Source: Trichomonas vaginalis G3
Lineage: Eukaryota > Parabasalia > Trichomonadida > Trichomonadidae
Length of the DNA stretch: 64,000 bases
NCBI RefSeq assembly: GCF_026262505.1
Contig: NC_067203.1
Coordinates: 19,449,411-19,513,410 of the forward strand
Reading direction: 5' to 3'
In this document: positions 27,781-37,441 of the stretch, piece after piece
How the letters are laid out: each line of letters starts with the position of its first letter
How positions within the stretch are numbered: position 1 is the first letter of the stretch
Made by a program: the position numbers and the translations under genes
The notes under the pieces: generated by a model
What the model was told of the DNA's origin: nothing
Database searches by the model: none
Seen by the model: only the letters and a program-made list of their open reading frames with translations

Positions 27781-28343
27781 TTTTTCATTTTGATCAATAT
27801 TTATCTCATTTTGTTTGTTATATACTTCAATAAATGCAAATTTTATTGATTTTAATCTTATTTAAATGAAATCATGAAAAAATCATTTGAAATTTGATAA
27901 AAACCAAGTAAAACGAGCAAAGAAGGTTAACTTGTTCAATAATTTGCATAAAATATGTTGTTTTATCTTGGTTAATTTGGCAAATATTGATACTTTCATC
28001 AATTGTATCAAAATCCAGTGGAAAACTCGAGCAGAATATAGCATACATTTTACATATAAAGAAAAAACTATCATGTCTTTGAAAGAATAACTCTATTATT
28101 AAATTTATATGGAATTAGTGAACATAAGCAGAATCCTAAAAAATAATCTTATGATGAAATCGTTTCTTATATAAATTAGTTGAATACATACATTTTAGAA
28201 CTATTTTAATGAATTTGAAAAAACAATTCCGAAATTTTGATATCAAATATTAAAATCTAAATGAAAAATGATATCAAAATTGGAGCTTCTTATATGTAAG
28301 TTCATAATCGAGAATGAAACAGATAATAAAATCTACAAAGAAA
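27781..28343. other. Host intergenic between convergent genes, 560 bp
   Basis: AT-rich, no gene seen. AATAAA-like words follow the stop at 27780. Confidence 0.5.
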
Positions 28344-29813
28344 TCATTTTCTTATAATTTCGCTCATTAAACCCGAAGGAGACTGCATATTAGTTGGGAT
28401 GAACACGAACTGGTCCGTAGGTCTAATGTTTCTTGCCAAAACTCTCATGGCGGCAAGTTCGGCCGCACATAATCCTCCAGGAATCACAACGAACCATCTC
28501 TGTGGCTCATTCATTACTGGAGTCTGTGTAGATATGTAGTTTGGCGATACGGGGAACTTCGATCTCTTCCATTCGTCGGTGATAATCGTTGCGAATATTG
28601 CAGCTAACGCGCCAACTTCAGCGCAATAAGCTTTGGCCTTTGTTGGGAGTGAGACAGATACAGCTGTTGTCAAAAATTCATCAATGCGTGTCCATCTGGC
28701 AACGGATTGTACTCCAAGGGCTTGGCCGAGGAACCTGGCGTAATTTTCGGCGGTTTTGTCACCTTTCGATCGTAAAATTGTGAGAGCTCTGAAAGCCAGT
28801 TCATAAGAGTCTTTATCCAAAGCCAGGATTCTTGATTGAGTGAATGGATCACTTACAAGGCCATTCTGGGTCTCGAAGAGTAAAGCTTTCGGATAATTCT
28901 CTTTGAAAAGTTGTTCCATTTTATTAAGTAAATCTGTATGGGTATTTTTGATGTCATTCGCAAGGGAATTGCTTATACCCATCACATTAAGTCTTCTTCT
29001 GACTTCTGGAATAGTTCTGACTGCTATATCTTCAAATAAATCGTCATCATTTGTTGTAGCTGGAGTTCTTCGATTAAATACTTGCATTTGCTGAGGAGGA
29101 GTAATTTCTAGGTCGAATTCGTCAAATGGAATAAGTTCTTCCATGAATCCAATGTATGTTTCGTTAAATCTGAGTTGTGTCAAAAGATCTAAAGTTCTGT
29201 CAAGTAAAATAAGGTTGTTATTGCATCTTTCGATATTAGGTGGCATGGCATCAAGGAATCCTGAGGCTACTTTCGATGATAAAGTGCCAATTCCGTAAAC
29301 TCGATTAAACCCTCCGAAAATATGAGCTAAAATGGCTAATCCTGCTTTAAGAGCCTTTGTCTGATATGCTTGATTGGATAAGTAAAAGTCTGTGAACGTT
29401 CCAATTGGCATTAGAAGACATTTCTTTCTCGGAACGAATGGGAATGGCCAACCATCGTATTTAATTGGATTAAATGGTTGTGCCATAATATTAAATTTGA
29501 AAGAGATAGAAGGAATTGGTACTGTAAGAAAGATAATTTCGGCTTTTTGTGAAATGTTATTTGTGTACGTTAAAATGTCGCCGGGTGATCCTAAAACGAT
29601 TACCATGTCATTATCACGCTTTGTCTGCATTATATTTGCCAATGGAAAGATGTCTAGTTTGTCAAGTTTTGCAAGATCTTTTACATACTTCAAGAAAAAG
29701 TAAAAAATTGGATCAACATACACGGGGCATCCTATGTAGATTTTTGATATTGTAGAAAGCGCAGCAGTGGCAGCTTTTAATATATGTGCCTGCCACCACT
29801 CTTTGTCATTCAT
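28344..29813 (-). CDS. VPS33: Sec1/Munc18-family protein, Vps33-like
   Basis: 489 residues from the ATG at 29811-29813. SM-family landmarks: NNLILLDRTLDLLTQLRFNE (the LIDRxxDxxTPL motif), ETYIGFMEELI, and near the C-terminus VVIPGGLCAAELAAMRVLA, the ggvTfaEiaalR segment characteristic of Vps33. SM proteins clasp SNARE bundles in membrane fusion. Vps33 is the SM subunit of HOPS/CORVET at endosomes and lysosomes. Somewhat shorter than usual (~600 aa). AAAAAAGTGACA lies directly before the ATG. Family is likely; the Vps33 subgroup is less certain. Confidence 0.72.
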   Translation of the reverse strand: MNDKEWWQAHILKAATAALSTISKIYIGCPVYVDPIFYFFLKYVKDLAKLDKLDIFPLANIMQTKRDNDMVIVLGSPGDILTYTNNISQKAEIIFLTVPIPSISFKFNIMAQPFNPIKYDGWPFPFVPRKKCLLMPIGTFTDFYLSNQAYQTKALKAGLAILAHIFGGFNRVYGIGTLSSKVASGFLDAMPPNIERCNNNLILLDRTLDLLTQLRFNETYIGFMEELIPFDEFDLEITPPQQMQVFNRRTPATTNDDDLFEDIAVRTIPEVRRRLNVMGISNSLANDIKNTHTDLLNKMEQLFKENYPKALLFETQNGLVSDPFTQSRILALDKDSYELAFRALTILRSKGDKTAENYARFLGQALGVQSVARWTRIDEFLTTAVSVSLPTKAKAYCAEVGALAAIFATIITDEWKRSKFPVSPNYISTQTPVMNEPQRWFVVIPGGLCAAELAAMRVLARNIRPTDQFVFIPTNMQSPSGLMSEIIRK

Positions 29814-30346
29814 TGTCACTTTTTTAGATCACTTGAAAATATCAAAATTTGATCAGAGAGATATTTTACCGATATCATGTACTACATAGTGCCTATTACG
29901 TATAAAATATTATCAACAATTCTATATTTTCACCTAAATATGGACTAACTTCACTCAAAATGGCATCACAAAATAATTATTATGATGGAGAAAATATAAA
30001 AGCAATGGATAATTAGGAAACATATACATCATTAAGTGTATAAGGAGATGAAGTAATATATCTCATTTGAAGAAAACACAAAAGTTCAATATGACTTTAA
30101 ATTCAGCTTGAAGCATAATCGAAAATTACCCCTGAGCAACAGAACTAAAGACCATATTATACGTGAATCTTTGAAAGAATATAGATAACCTATATTTTAT
30201 GTTTATAAACTAACAATTAAGTTTATTGTGAGAATGAAAAAGCTGTTTGAATTAAAATATCTATGATTGCATGAAAAATCTTTCAAAAGAATAGTGATAT
30301 GGATAGCACCTTTCCCATTGTTGCCAATACCTCGTGTTTCCGGACT
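29814..30346. other. Host intergenic, 530 bp
   Basis: AT-rich, no gene or RNA recognised. Confidence 0.5.
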
Positions 30347-31225
30347 CTAGTTAAGAGGCATGGTTTGATTATCTTGGATCATGATTGGATTCGTGAAAAA
30401 GTATTTGGAGTAATGGATAGGCGAATTTGATGGGCTCGGAGTTTCATCAGTGGGACCTTTCAATGCAATACAACCTTCATATCCCGATATGAAAGAACTT
30501 CCACCACCTGCAGCGCCTGCATGATCAGTCGACGCGCCGCTATAATATCCATTACCTCCTACAGATCCAAAATCAGAAGACGAATACTTTAGAGGAGATA
30601 TTCCAAACATTCCACGAAAACCAGATATTAATCCCTTACTTGGCGAAGCAGTCCCTCCGGAGGTTTGACTTCCTCCTCCGGATATTAATTCAGGACATGA
30701 ATTCTGTCCATCTACCAAGCAATTTGTATATCCAGTACCTCCCTGAATACCGCCTCCGTTTCCACCAATGCTTTTAGACCATTCTGCACCTCCTCCCCCG
30801 CCCGAAACCATGATTCGGGAACGAAGTGATAGAGGATTAGACCAATCAAAGGACTCATTGGCATATAGACGAACATCGGACGAGGCGCCGCCAAACATGA
30901 ATCCATAATTAGTGTTTCGATAATAGAAAATCGAATTAAAATAATTTGTCGATCCAACATAAAGGTATAAAGTCAATGGACTTCTAATTGTTAGCACACC
31001 AGATGTGTAGCCGCCAAGGCCCGGAAAGGAAGGGCCGTCTGTCCAACTCCAATAACCGCCTTTCGCTCCCCAGGCTTCAAAGAGGTATCGTCCTGGATCA
31101 AAGGAAACTGTGTATGGGCTACACTCATATTGGCTGTCTGGACATGGGTATCCAAAGACATATTGGTTATGAAACTTTGTGACGTTCGGGTCGCCGAATT
31201 TACGTGAAAGCTCGTAATGGATCAT
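30347..31225 (-). CDS. Glycine-rich ALK/LTK-like domain protein
   Basis: 292 residues. After a short N-terminus the segment VSFDPGRYLFEAWGAKGGY opens a domain with repeated GGxGG blocks (MVSGGGGGAEWSK, GGNGGGIQGGTGY, HAGAAGGGSSFISG), typical of the glycine-rich extracellular domain shared with ALK/LTK receptors and abundant in trichomonads. Several Cys could form disulphides. No signal peptide or membrane segment is visible, so this may be a truncated or non-membrane member. No start-proximal motif is seen. Confidence 0.72.
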   Translation of the reverse strand: MIHYELSRKFGDPNVTKFHNQYVFGYPCPDSQYECSPYTVSFDPGRYLFEAWGAKGGYWSWTDGPSFPGLGGYTSGVLTIRSPLTLYLYVGSTNYFNSIFYYRNTNYGFMFGGASSDVRLYANESFDWSNPLSLRSRIMVSGGGGGAEWSKSIGGNGGGIQGGTGYTNCLVDGQNSCPELISGGGSQTSGGTASPSKGLISGFRGMFGISPLKYSSSDFGSVGGNGYYSGASTDHAGAAGGGSSFISGYEGCIALKGPTDETPSPSNSPIHYSKYFFTNPIMIQDNQTMPLN

Positions 31226-31525
31226 ATTTCATTGAGATATCAATTCTTTCTTGCACCCTAAATTTAATTAACTAGGATTGAGCATTCATCATGTTCCAAT
31301 TTGATGGCGATCTTGTAACTATCTAATATCTTTATGGAATTATGAATTACAGGCGTGAATTACTATGATTCTTAGATTAATAATTCGTCAATGCTCACGA
31401 TTGATATTATGAGAAATCACATTTGCTATATAACATTTTTAATGATAATTCAAATAAAAAAGTTCATTTTGCAGAGATTCTGTAATATAATTAAAATTTA
31501 ACATTTTATTAATAGAAGAAAATCT
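31226..31525. other. Host intergenic, 300 bp
   Basis: AT-rich, no gene. Confidence 0.5.
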
Positions 31526-32872
31526 TTATTTAGGAGAGTGGTTGATAAAAACTGAAGGATATTTAGATAGCAATCCTATTGATTTTGCAATTTCATTTTC
31601 AGAAGTTGTGAATCCAAACATTGGTGGATGTGAAACACCTTTCATTTCGACATAATTCTTCTCTTCTGTTTCTGTATTAGAAGCTAATGAAAAACCGTCG
31701 TCGATAGGAATAGCGAACTTCTCAAATTTAAGGGGAACTTCACTTTGGCACTTTTTAATGGTGATAAAAAGTGACTTTATTGAGAAATTATTGAGAGGAG
31801 TGACCCATGAATGAATGAGCTTGTCAACATTCATTGATATCTTGCAGCCTCTCTTCTTGGCTATTTCGACGGACCTCAAATCATTGAGTTCTTCTGTTAA
31901 TAATTGCTCGGATTCGTCAACTTCGAAATATCTATCGAAAACGAATACGTAACGAGCTGGAACTGCACAATCTGATGGGGTATCGAGTTTGCACGATGTG
32001 CAAGTGCGTGATCCCTTTCCTAAGAATTTATGATTTGGAAATAGTTTGGCTTGTTCGGAAGCTTCTGCAATAATCATGGACCCACACTCCAATGGATTAA
32101 TTCCTTGTGTTGGCATTGATCCGTGGCATGATTGGCCAACAACTTCAACATTAATTTGTGCATGACCAAGTTGACCAACGTAAACCTTAAATTCGTTCTC
32201 TGTAGCTTCTTTATTATCGATTCCTTCTGTAAGAACGACACAATTTGGTAGTCTGCCGCCAACAATTTCTTGAGATGCGACAGCAACAACTGTAGATGAT
32301 AAACTACAGATAGAAACTATAATCAAACCCTTAAGAGAGCCGTAATGTTTGGTTTCGAGAAGGATTTTTGTTGAATAAATCTGAGAAACTATTCCTTCGA
32401 ATCTAAATTTAGGAGATGTAGTCGTAATTGAAGAATTTACCTCCTCCTGAGACTTGTTGAGGTTGTTTTCGATGTTAGAAGAGATTCGGCCATTGTAAAA
32501 AATAACTTTTCTTTTGTCGAAAGGAGTTTCATCGTGTTCATCTGTTATCATCCAAGTAATGATTCCATTTTTATTAAGTTTGATATCACTTTGTTGAGAA
32601 ACTGCAGAAAGATCAACTATTTTTTGAAGAATATATTTTGTTAAAGGATTTTCTGCTGAACAAAAATTGCTTGGATCTTCATTAGATTGTGTTAAAGCTA
32701 TTTTGTTCATTTCTTGAAGTATATTTCTTGCATCTGGAGAATATTTATTTGTTAATTCATCTATTTTGTCATCTAGTTCTGTTGGCTTCTCTTTTTTGGG
32801 CCAATTAATAGTTTTTTCATCGAAGACATCTTCCTCTTTGAAATATTTAGTAACTTTCTTCCAAACTTCCAT
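31526..32872 (-). CDS. M20 peptidase homologue (YgeY-like), probably inactive
   Basis: 448 residues. The lid/dimerisation domain is clear: GHAQINVEVVGQSCHGSMP, NPLECGSMIIAEA, HKFLGKGS, SDCAVPARYVFVFDRYFEV, in the order seen in YgeY-type M20 metallopeptidases. The metal site looks lost: the place of the usual GHxDTV reads YNGRISS, the EE pair before GG reads QEIVGG, and the final His ligand region reads MFGFTTSENE. Known M20 enzymes need these residues for zinc. Inference: a pseudo-enzyme kept for binding or assembly. The frame is open and long, so this is not a decayed gene. Confidence 0.75.
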   Translation of the reverse strand: MEVWKKVTKYFKEEDVFDEKTINWPKKEKPTELDDKIDELTNKYSPDARNILQEMNKIALTQSNEDPSNFCSAENPLTKYILQKIVDLSAVSQQSDIKLNKNGIITWMITDEHDETPFDKRKVIFYNGRISSNIENNLNKSQEEVNSSITTTSPKFRFEGIVSQIYSTKILLETKHYGSLKGLIIVSICSLSSTVVAVASQEIVGGRLPNCVVLTEGIDNKEATENEFKVYVGQLGHAQINVEVVGQSCHGSMPTQGINPLECGSMIIAEASEQAKLFPNHKFLGKGSRTCTSCKLDTPSDCAVPARYVFVFDRYFEVDESEQLLTEELNDLRSVEIAKKRGCKISMNVDKLIHSWVTPLNNFSIKSLFITIKKCQSEVPLKFEKFAIPIDDGFSLASNTETEEKNYVEMKGVSHPPMFGFTTSENEIAKSIGLLSKYPSVFINHSPK

Positions 32873-33200
32873 TTTTTTATAAATTTAATCAACCGATAAA
32901 AAAAATATTTTCGACAATATAAATGCACCCAAAAAATACTTCATTTCAAGGTATCAACATTCCAATACAATTCCATGTAATAGCAATACATGTTGCTGTA
33001 CTACCTTTAGAGTTGTGGTCTATTAAACCTATTAATTGAATATGTTCCTGTTACAAAAAATCACCTTTCATTTTGTTTAAATAGTTTCAATAAATATCCT
33101 AATATAAGATAGATTCGAGGAAAAAGCTGATGAGAAATATAAGATATTAATGCATGAATTCTATGTATATCAACATTACAATTTTTATTTATAAATATTT
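32873..33200. other. Host intergenic, 330 bp
   Basis: AT-rich, no gene. Confidence 0.5.
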
Positions 33201-33953
33201 CTAATGAAACGGCGATCTTCTTATCTGAGCTTGCAGACTTAAGATTTGATCGTCTTTAGACTTGAGGAGTGCCTTCAAATTATCTATCTCTGTGCGTAAA
33301 GCATTGTTCTCTGCCTGAAGTCTCATAACTTCAGAGTTAGAAGGAGAAGAACTTATATTTCTTTCAGTTCTTGGGGTTGTATCTCTTTGTGGGGTTACTG
33401 TATTAGAGTTACTTCTATATGAATTACTTCTGCTTGGAGAGTTTTGTTCTTGATTTACTGCTGTTGCTAATTGTGCAGGTGAATGAATTCTGAAATATAG
33501 TGCGTCAATGTCTTTCTTCATATCTTCTAATTCTAAATTACTCGATATTTTATTTGTACTGGTTGTAGATGTAGGAGAGCGTGAGCTCTGATTTGTATGA
33601 GATGAAACGGGTGTTTTAGGAGATGAAATTTTTGTGATAGGAGATCCGCTAGGGATTTCAATATTGTCAACAGTCATCTTCGAAGGTGTCATGTTGGATT
33701 CTTGATTGCGGATTGAATAATTTTCATTTGAATAACTAGATTTCCTTGATGGAGAAACAGTTTGTGGTTGTGAAAATCTGGATGAATTCATTTTTTGTGA
33801 AATACTCCATGTTGGCCAAATTTCGCGGCATTGCTCATCCAAAACTGAAAGAGGATGATGCTGGTCAATATTGTAATCGATATCACGCTCAGCAGCATCT
33901 AATATTGTATTAATTATATCTGTTTCTTCGGAAGTAAGCTGATGAGTTTTCAT
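33201..33953 (-). CDS. Ser/Thr-rich protein with C-terminal coiled coil
   Basis: 250 residues from the ATG at 33951-33953 (MKTHQLTSEETDIINT). A short helical N-terminus is followed by about 150 residues of Ser/Thr/Pro/Asn low complexity with many SP and TP sites (possible kinase targets). A C-terminal leucine-heptad coiled coil runs from about residue 205 (VMRLQAENNALRTEIDNLKA). Likely a cytoskeletal or scaffold protein; not recognised. AGCCGTTTAAAAATTG lies just upstream. Confidence 0.6.
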   Translation of the reverse strand: MKTHQLTSEETDIINTILDAAERDIDYNIDQHHPLSVLDEQCREIWPTWSISQKMNSSRFSQPQTVSPSRKSSYSNENYSIRNQESNMTPSKMTVDNIEIPSGSPITKISSPKTPVSSHTNQSSRSPTSTTSTNKISSNLELEDMKKDIDALYFRIHSPAQLATAVNQEQNSPSRSNSYRSNSNTVTPQRDTTPRTERNISSSPSNSEVMRLQAENNALRTEIDNLKALLKSKDDQILSLQAQIRRSPFH

Positions 33954-34393
33954 TTTTAACAATTTTTAAACGGCTACCTAAGATGTAAGATATTGGTATA
34001 CTTACTAGATGATGCGAGAAGAGTCAGATATACTAGGAAATGTATGCACCTGAATTTTGTTCTGTCTTTCTTTAATATCTACCTGCCCAAATATTAAATC
34101 ATTGGATTAGGAAATTTAATTTAAACAGAAAGAAATGATAGTTCTTATTTTTACTATACATAATGTAAAAATCATTTGCCACTATTCCTTGGCTCAATAA
34201 TCTGATATGATTTAATTGATAATTTAGGACGTCAGGTAACAATATTTTTACTTTGGGTGAGTATACTATATTCGACTAAACATAGAGAAATATGCATAAA
34301 TTATGTTGCCGTATTGAGTTTTTTTCTAAGAATTTTGTTTGTTTGAGTGCTAAAAAGTGACAAAAAGATTTTTTTTCTGGCAAAATTTTCAAA
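33954..34393. promoter_or_regulatory. Divergent promoter region, 440 bp
   Basis: Between the coiled-coil and CS/Sel1 genes. Contains CTAAAAAGTGACAAAAAG about 30 bp before the 34394 start and TTTTCAAA directly before its ATG. Confidence 0.45.
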
Positions 34394-35461
34394 ATGATCA
34401 AACCAGAATTGATGCGTCTTTACATCTGGGATTATTCCCAGAAGGGAAATATAATAAATATTGGAATAATGGCATGCCCAGGAGCTGATTTATCTAAAAT
34501 TAAAACAGAAATTGATCAAGATTCAATTCTTGTTTCTTTACCTAATGAGCCGCCCATTATTGCTGGTAAACTTTTCATGCCAGTTAAAACTTCTAAGACT
34601 AAACTTACTGACAAAGGCCTTATTATTGCATTAATTACAGATTCAGAAAAAGAATGGCCAACAATTGTTGTAGCTCCTCATCCAAAAACACAACAACTTG
34701 ATCCGCTTACAGCATTTTCTATATTCCAAGTGAATATGAATAGCAATAATCCAGATTTAATTCAAGGTGCTTTACCACTTCTATTTCTTTCCTCTGATGT
34801 TGGTTATCCACCAGCACTCATAGCATTTTACGATATATTCCATACAAGTTTAGGCATGTCTCAAAAAGCAAATGGATATTTGAATTTGGCCATGGAAAAA
34901 TACAATTATCCAATTGCATTTTTCAAGAAAGGCATGGAATTGTTACAAGAATCAAATGACGCAGAAAAAGCAATCGAATATTTTACAAAATCCGAAGAAT
35001 TCGGATATATCTTTGCCAAAACACAAATTGGTGCCATTCTTTCTCCATTATCCAAATATACATACTCTAAAAAGGATGCTACGAAGGCTGCCCAGCTTTT
35101 CGAGAGTGTATTAAAAGAAGATGAAGATATTACAGCTTTGCACGAGCTATCGAAGCTTCTTTATACAGGAACAGGTGTTCCACAAGACAAGGCAAGGGCC
35201 AAATCGATGATGGCTAAGGTAAAATCAGCAATTCCGGATGTTCCTGATTTAGAAATTTTAGATAAACCTGTTACAACAGCAGAAAATCATAAATCTGCTG
35301 AAGAAAGTCCATCAACAGATAACAAAGAGAAAAAGAGTCCAAATGATGCCCTTCCTGCAAGAGTTACAGTGTTAAACAAAAAAGTAGAAAATTTGAATAA
35401 GAAAGTTGATGATCTTGCAACAAAAATCGATATGATATTAAATCTCCTTCAGAATAAATAA
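34394..35461 (+). CDS. CS (p23/NudC-like) domain and Sel1-repeat protein
   Basis: 355 residues. Residues ~8-95 resemble a CS co-chaperone fold (YIWDYSQKGNIINIGI, DSILVSLPNEPPIIAGKLF, WPTIV). Residues ~120-270 contain helical Sel1-like repeats (GYPPALIAFYDIFHTSLG, AIEYFTKSEEFGYIFAKTQI, HELSKLLYTGTGVPQDKARA). A Lys/Ser linker and a C-terminal coiled coil (LNKKVENLNKKVDDLATK) follow. CS domains bind Hsp90 or clients and Sel1 repeats bind proteins, so an adaptor in chaperone or quality-control work is likely. Confidence 0.72.
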   Translation: MIKPELMRLYIWDYSQKGNIINIGIMACPGADLSKIKTEIDQDSILVSLPNEPPIIAGKLFMPVKTSKTKLTDKGLIIALITDSEKEWPTIVVAPHPKTQQLDPLTAFSIFQVNMNSNNPDLIQGALPLLFLSSDVGYPPALIAFYDIFHTSLGMSQKANGYLNLAMEKYNYPIAFFKKGMELLQESNDAEKAIEYFTKSEEFGYIFAKTQIGAILSPLSKYTYSKKDATKAAQLFESVLKEDEDITALHELSKLLYTGTGVPQDKARAKSMMAKVKSAIPDVPDLEILDKPVTTAENHKSAEESPSTDNKEKKSPNDALPARVTVLNKKVENLNKKVDDLATKIDMILNLLQNK

Positions 35462-35813
35462 ATTGTTTTATATTTGTCTTAAAAGAAAATACTCATAATT
35501 TTTAATTCTGAATATAAATTTCTGGATCATAAAAATTTCTTACAGAATCCATTATTCTAGAGATAAAGATAATCACAAAGTTTGAATTTGGGCCTTAATT
35601 TTGCATCTACAGACATTTTGAGAATTGATTAATTTTGATTGGACTCAATAATTATATATGATCACATGAACAAATATAATAACGATTCTCATGATACTCT
35701 TGAATTTGAATGCCAAATTATGATACTTGAATAAGAAAATCTTCATATTAAAACTAAAAAAATTATGATTTTTCTGGCAACAACGATTAATGTTTTCCGG
35801 AATTGACAATTAA
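35462..35813. other. Host intergenic, 350 bp
   Basis: AT-rich, no gene. Confidence 0.45.
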
Positions 35814-35989
35814 TCTACAATAAATTACGCAGCTCAGTATGGTTCTGTTAATATTTTCATGTTTATTGTTCATAACTACAACAAATCTTTCACCGGAAAT
35901 AATCCTGATATCATCAATTACTGTATTCGGCAAGAAGGACCATCCGAAAAGGTTATGACCAACCCAATTGCTACTTTTAACATAGTAAG
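35814..35989 (+). pseudogene. Ankyrin/DUF3447-type fragment interrupted by copy B
   Basis: Open frame reading INYAAQYGSVNIFMFI, NNPDIINYCIRQEGPSEKVM and NPIATFNIV, which matches the repeat pattern of trichomonad DUF3447/ankyrin proteins (xYAAKYGxxxIFKFLL, NPxxIxYCI). It starts after a stop codon, so upstream repeats are missing or lie elsewhere, and it runs straight into the A-run of copy B. Host gene relic used as insertion target. Confidence 0.6.
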
Positions 35990-35990
35990 A

Positions 35991-36217
35991 AAAAAAAAAA
36001 AAAAAAAAAAAGGCATTGGGGCTTCCAGGGGCTGCGCCCCTTCTAGCCCCGAAGATGTTTAGTATAAAATGAAGTTTTTATTCGGAAAATTGTTAGTCTT
36101 CTGGTGTGAATTCGGAGGACTCTTCTTGGATAGAGTCTTGTATTTCCTCCTCTTCTTCTTCCTCCATTGCTTCTGGGAAGAAGCCTTCTTCTGGGTCGAA
36201 AACATTATATAATGTGT
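35991..36217 (+). repeat. Left terminal inverted repeat of copy B
   Basis: A-run, GGCATT, hairpin at 36018-36050 (outer GGGGCT/AGCCCC, inner AGGGGC-TGC-GCCCCT), then GAAGATGTTTAGTATAAA and the 3' end of the reverse gene 36093-36971. Matches 60610-60849 in inverse. Confidence 0.9.
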
Positions 36218-36971
36218 AATTGAATGACACATTATATCTTTCTTTGAGTTCGCTCTTGACAAAGAACTTAGTTCCAGGAATACAGAAGACTTCTGTGCGT
36301 TGGAAAAGCTGATGTCCTGGAACAAATTTGGCAATTAGAGACTTCTTTTTTCCGAATTGTTCAGGAGTTTCCATGACGACAGTAACAACATCTCCATCTG
36401 CGAGGTCTTGTTGTTGTTCGGAAAGGTAAAGAGCAATGATATGAATGGTTGCTGCGTTGAATTCGAGAAAGTCGAATTCAAATTGTGTTGTCGTATAGCA
36501 TTCAAACCATTTTGTACAGTTGTCTCCGAACTCGTCAGTGTATTCATCTTGGTCATATCCGTAACTAAAGACTTGGAATTCGGCAATTCTCTTGTCGAAT
36601 GACCGTTGCATGTAACGAGGAAGATTTTGACGAACTTGGTATAAAGTTCTCAACATTATGAGCTTAGTAAATGTTGGAAAATACTGAACTAAGACATCGC
36701 TAAGCTCAATTGGACTTGGAATTGTCTTAGTAAGTTCAATTGAACTAGCAATTGCTTTGTTCAGAACTTCACAGAACTGAGTATTGTATATAGCGTCTGG
36801 TTGTGTGTTTTCTTCGGCGTCTTTGAGATATTTAGAGCAAATTTGTTGAAGAATTTCTCTTAATTCGCTGTTAGACTTTTTGGCGGTTATTCTAACAGCT
36901 GTGCCAGTTCTTGGAGGTTGTGGGGCTTTGGCTTTGGTTAGCGGTTGAGAATTGTTAATGTTGGCTTCCAT
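36093..36971 (-). CDS. Unknown left-end element protein with acidic tail
   Basis: 292 residues from the ATG at 36969-36971. An upstream in-frame ATG at 37007 is possible, but the TTTATTTTTGTCTA leader before 36971 matches other element genes. Pro/Lys-rich N-terminus, helical middle (LRTLYQVRQNLPRYMQRSF), a beta-rich C-terminal half (FNYTLYNVFDPEEGFF), and a Glu-rich tail ending SSEFTPED. The last ~40 codons lie inside the terminal repeat, so a copy of the tail alone sits at the right end. Not recognised. Confidence 0.65.
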   Translation of the reverse strand: MEANINNSQPLTKAKAPQPPRTGTAVRITAKKSNSELREILQQICSKYLKDAEENTQPDAIYNTQFCEVLNKAIASSIELTKTIPSPIELSDVLVQYFPTFTKLIMLRTLYQVRQNLPRYMQRSFDKRIAEFQVFSYGYDQDEYTDEFGDNCTKWFECYTTTQFEFDFLEFNAATIHIIALYLSEQQQDLADGDVVTVVMETPEQFGKKKSLIAKFVPGHQLFQRTEVFCIPGTKFFVKSELKERYNVSFNYTLYNVFDPEEGFFPEAMEEEEEEEIQDSIQEESSEFTPED

Positions 36972-37441
36972 TAGACAAAAATAAACTGTTTTTTTCGGAC
37001 TACTCATAGAAAAGTTTAAAATAAACCGTTTTCGTCAACGGTAACCCCCTCTATTTTTTATTTTATTGAAAGGTCTCCGTTGGCAAACCGTTCCATCTCA
37101 AATATTGAATGAACTATAAACGTTTTTTGTTTTCTATACATACTTTTTTGTCCAACGGTAAAACTTTTTACACAACGGTTTTTGAGAGTCGTCGCCGTTG
37201 ACTTTTTTGTAGAGCACTCAAAATAGTATAACTTTGTCCGGACAAGTAAGGGTCTATCGTCGCTACAGGAAAAGTTACAGGCGTTCCAAGGAAGTACTTT
37301 GAGAAGCCTTTTCCCCCTTATAGAATGAGATAAGACGGTTATTTTACAAAACTGACAACACTTTGACCGAGTAGTTTTTTGTGCTGAACAAAAAGTGTCA
37401 TATAAACATCTGTCAAAAACCGCTTTTTAACTTCACTTAAA
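36972..37441. promoter_or_regulatory. Divergent promoter rich in AACGG/CCGTT
   Basis: At least eight CCGTT or AACGG words between 37020 and 37210, in both orientations (for example CCGTTTTCGTCAACGGTAACC at 37028-37048). These resemble Myb-type sites. AAAAAGTGTCA lies about 45 bp before the 37442 start. Probably drives both end genes. Confidence 0.55.

Noticed and set aside
18046-35990. tRNA or other RNA genes in host intergenic DNA
   Set aside because: No clover-leaf-like GC-rich stretch or known RNA motif was recognised by eye. A covariance search would be needed to exclude them.
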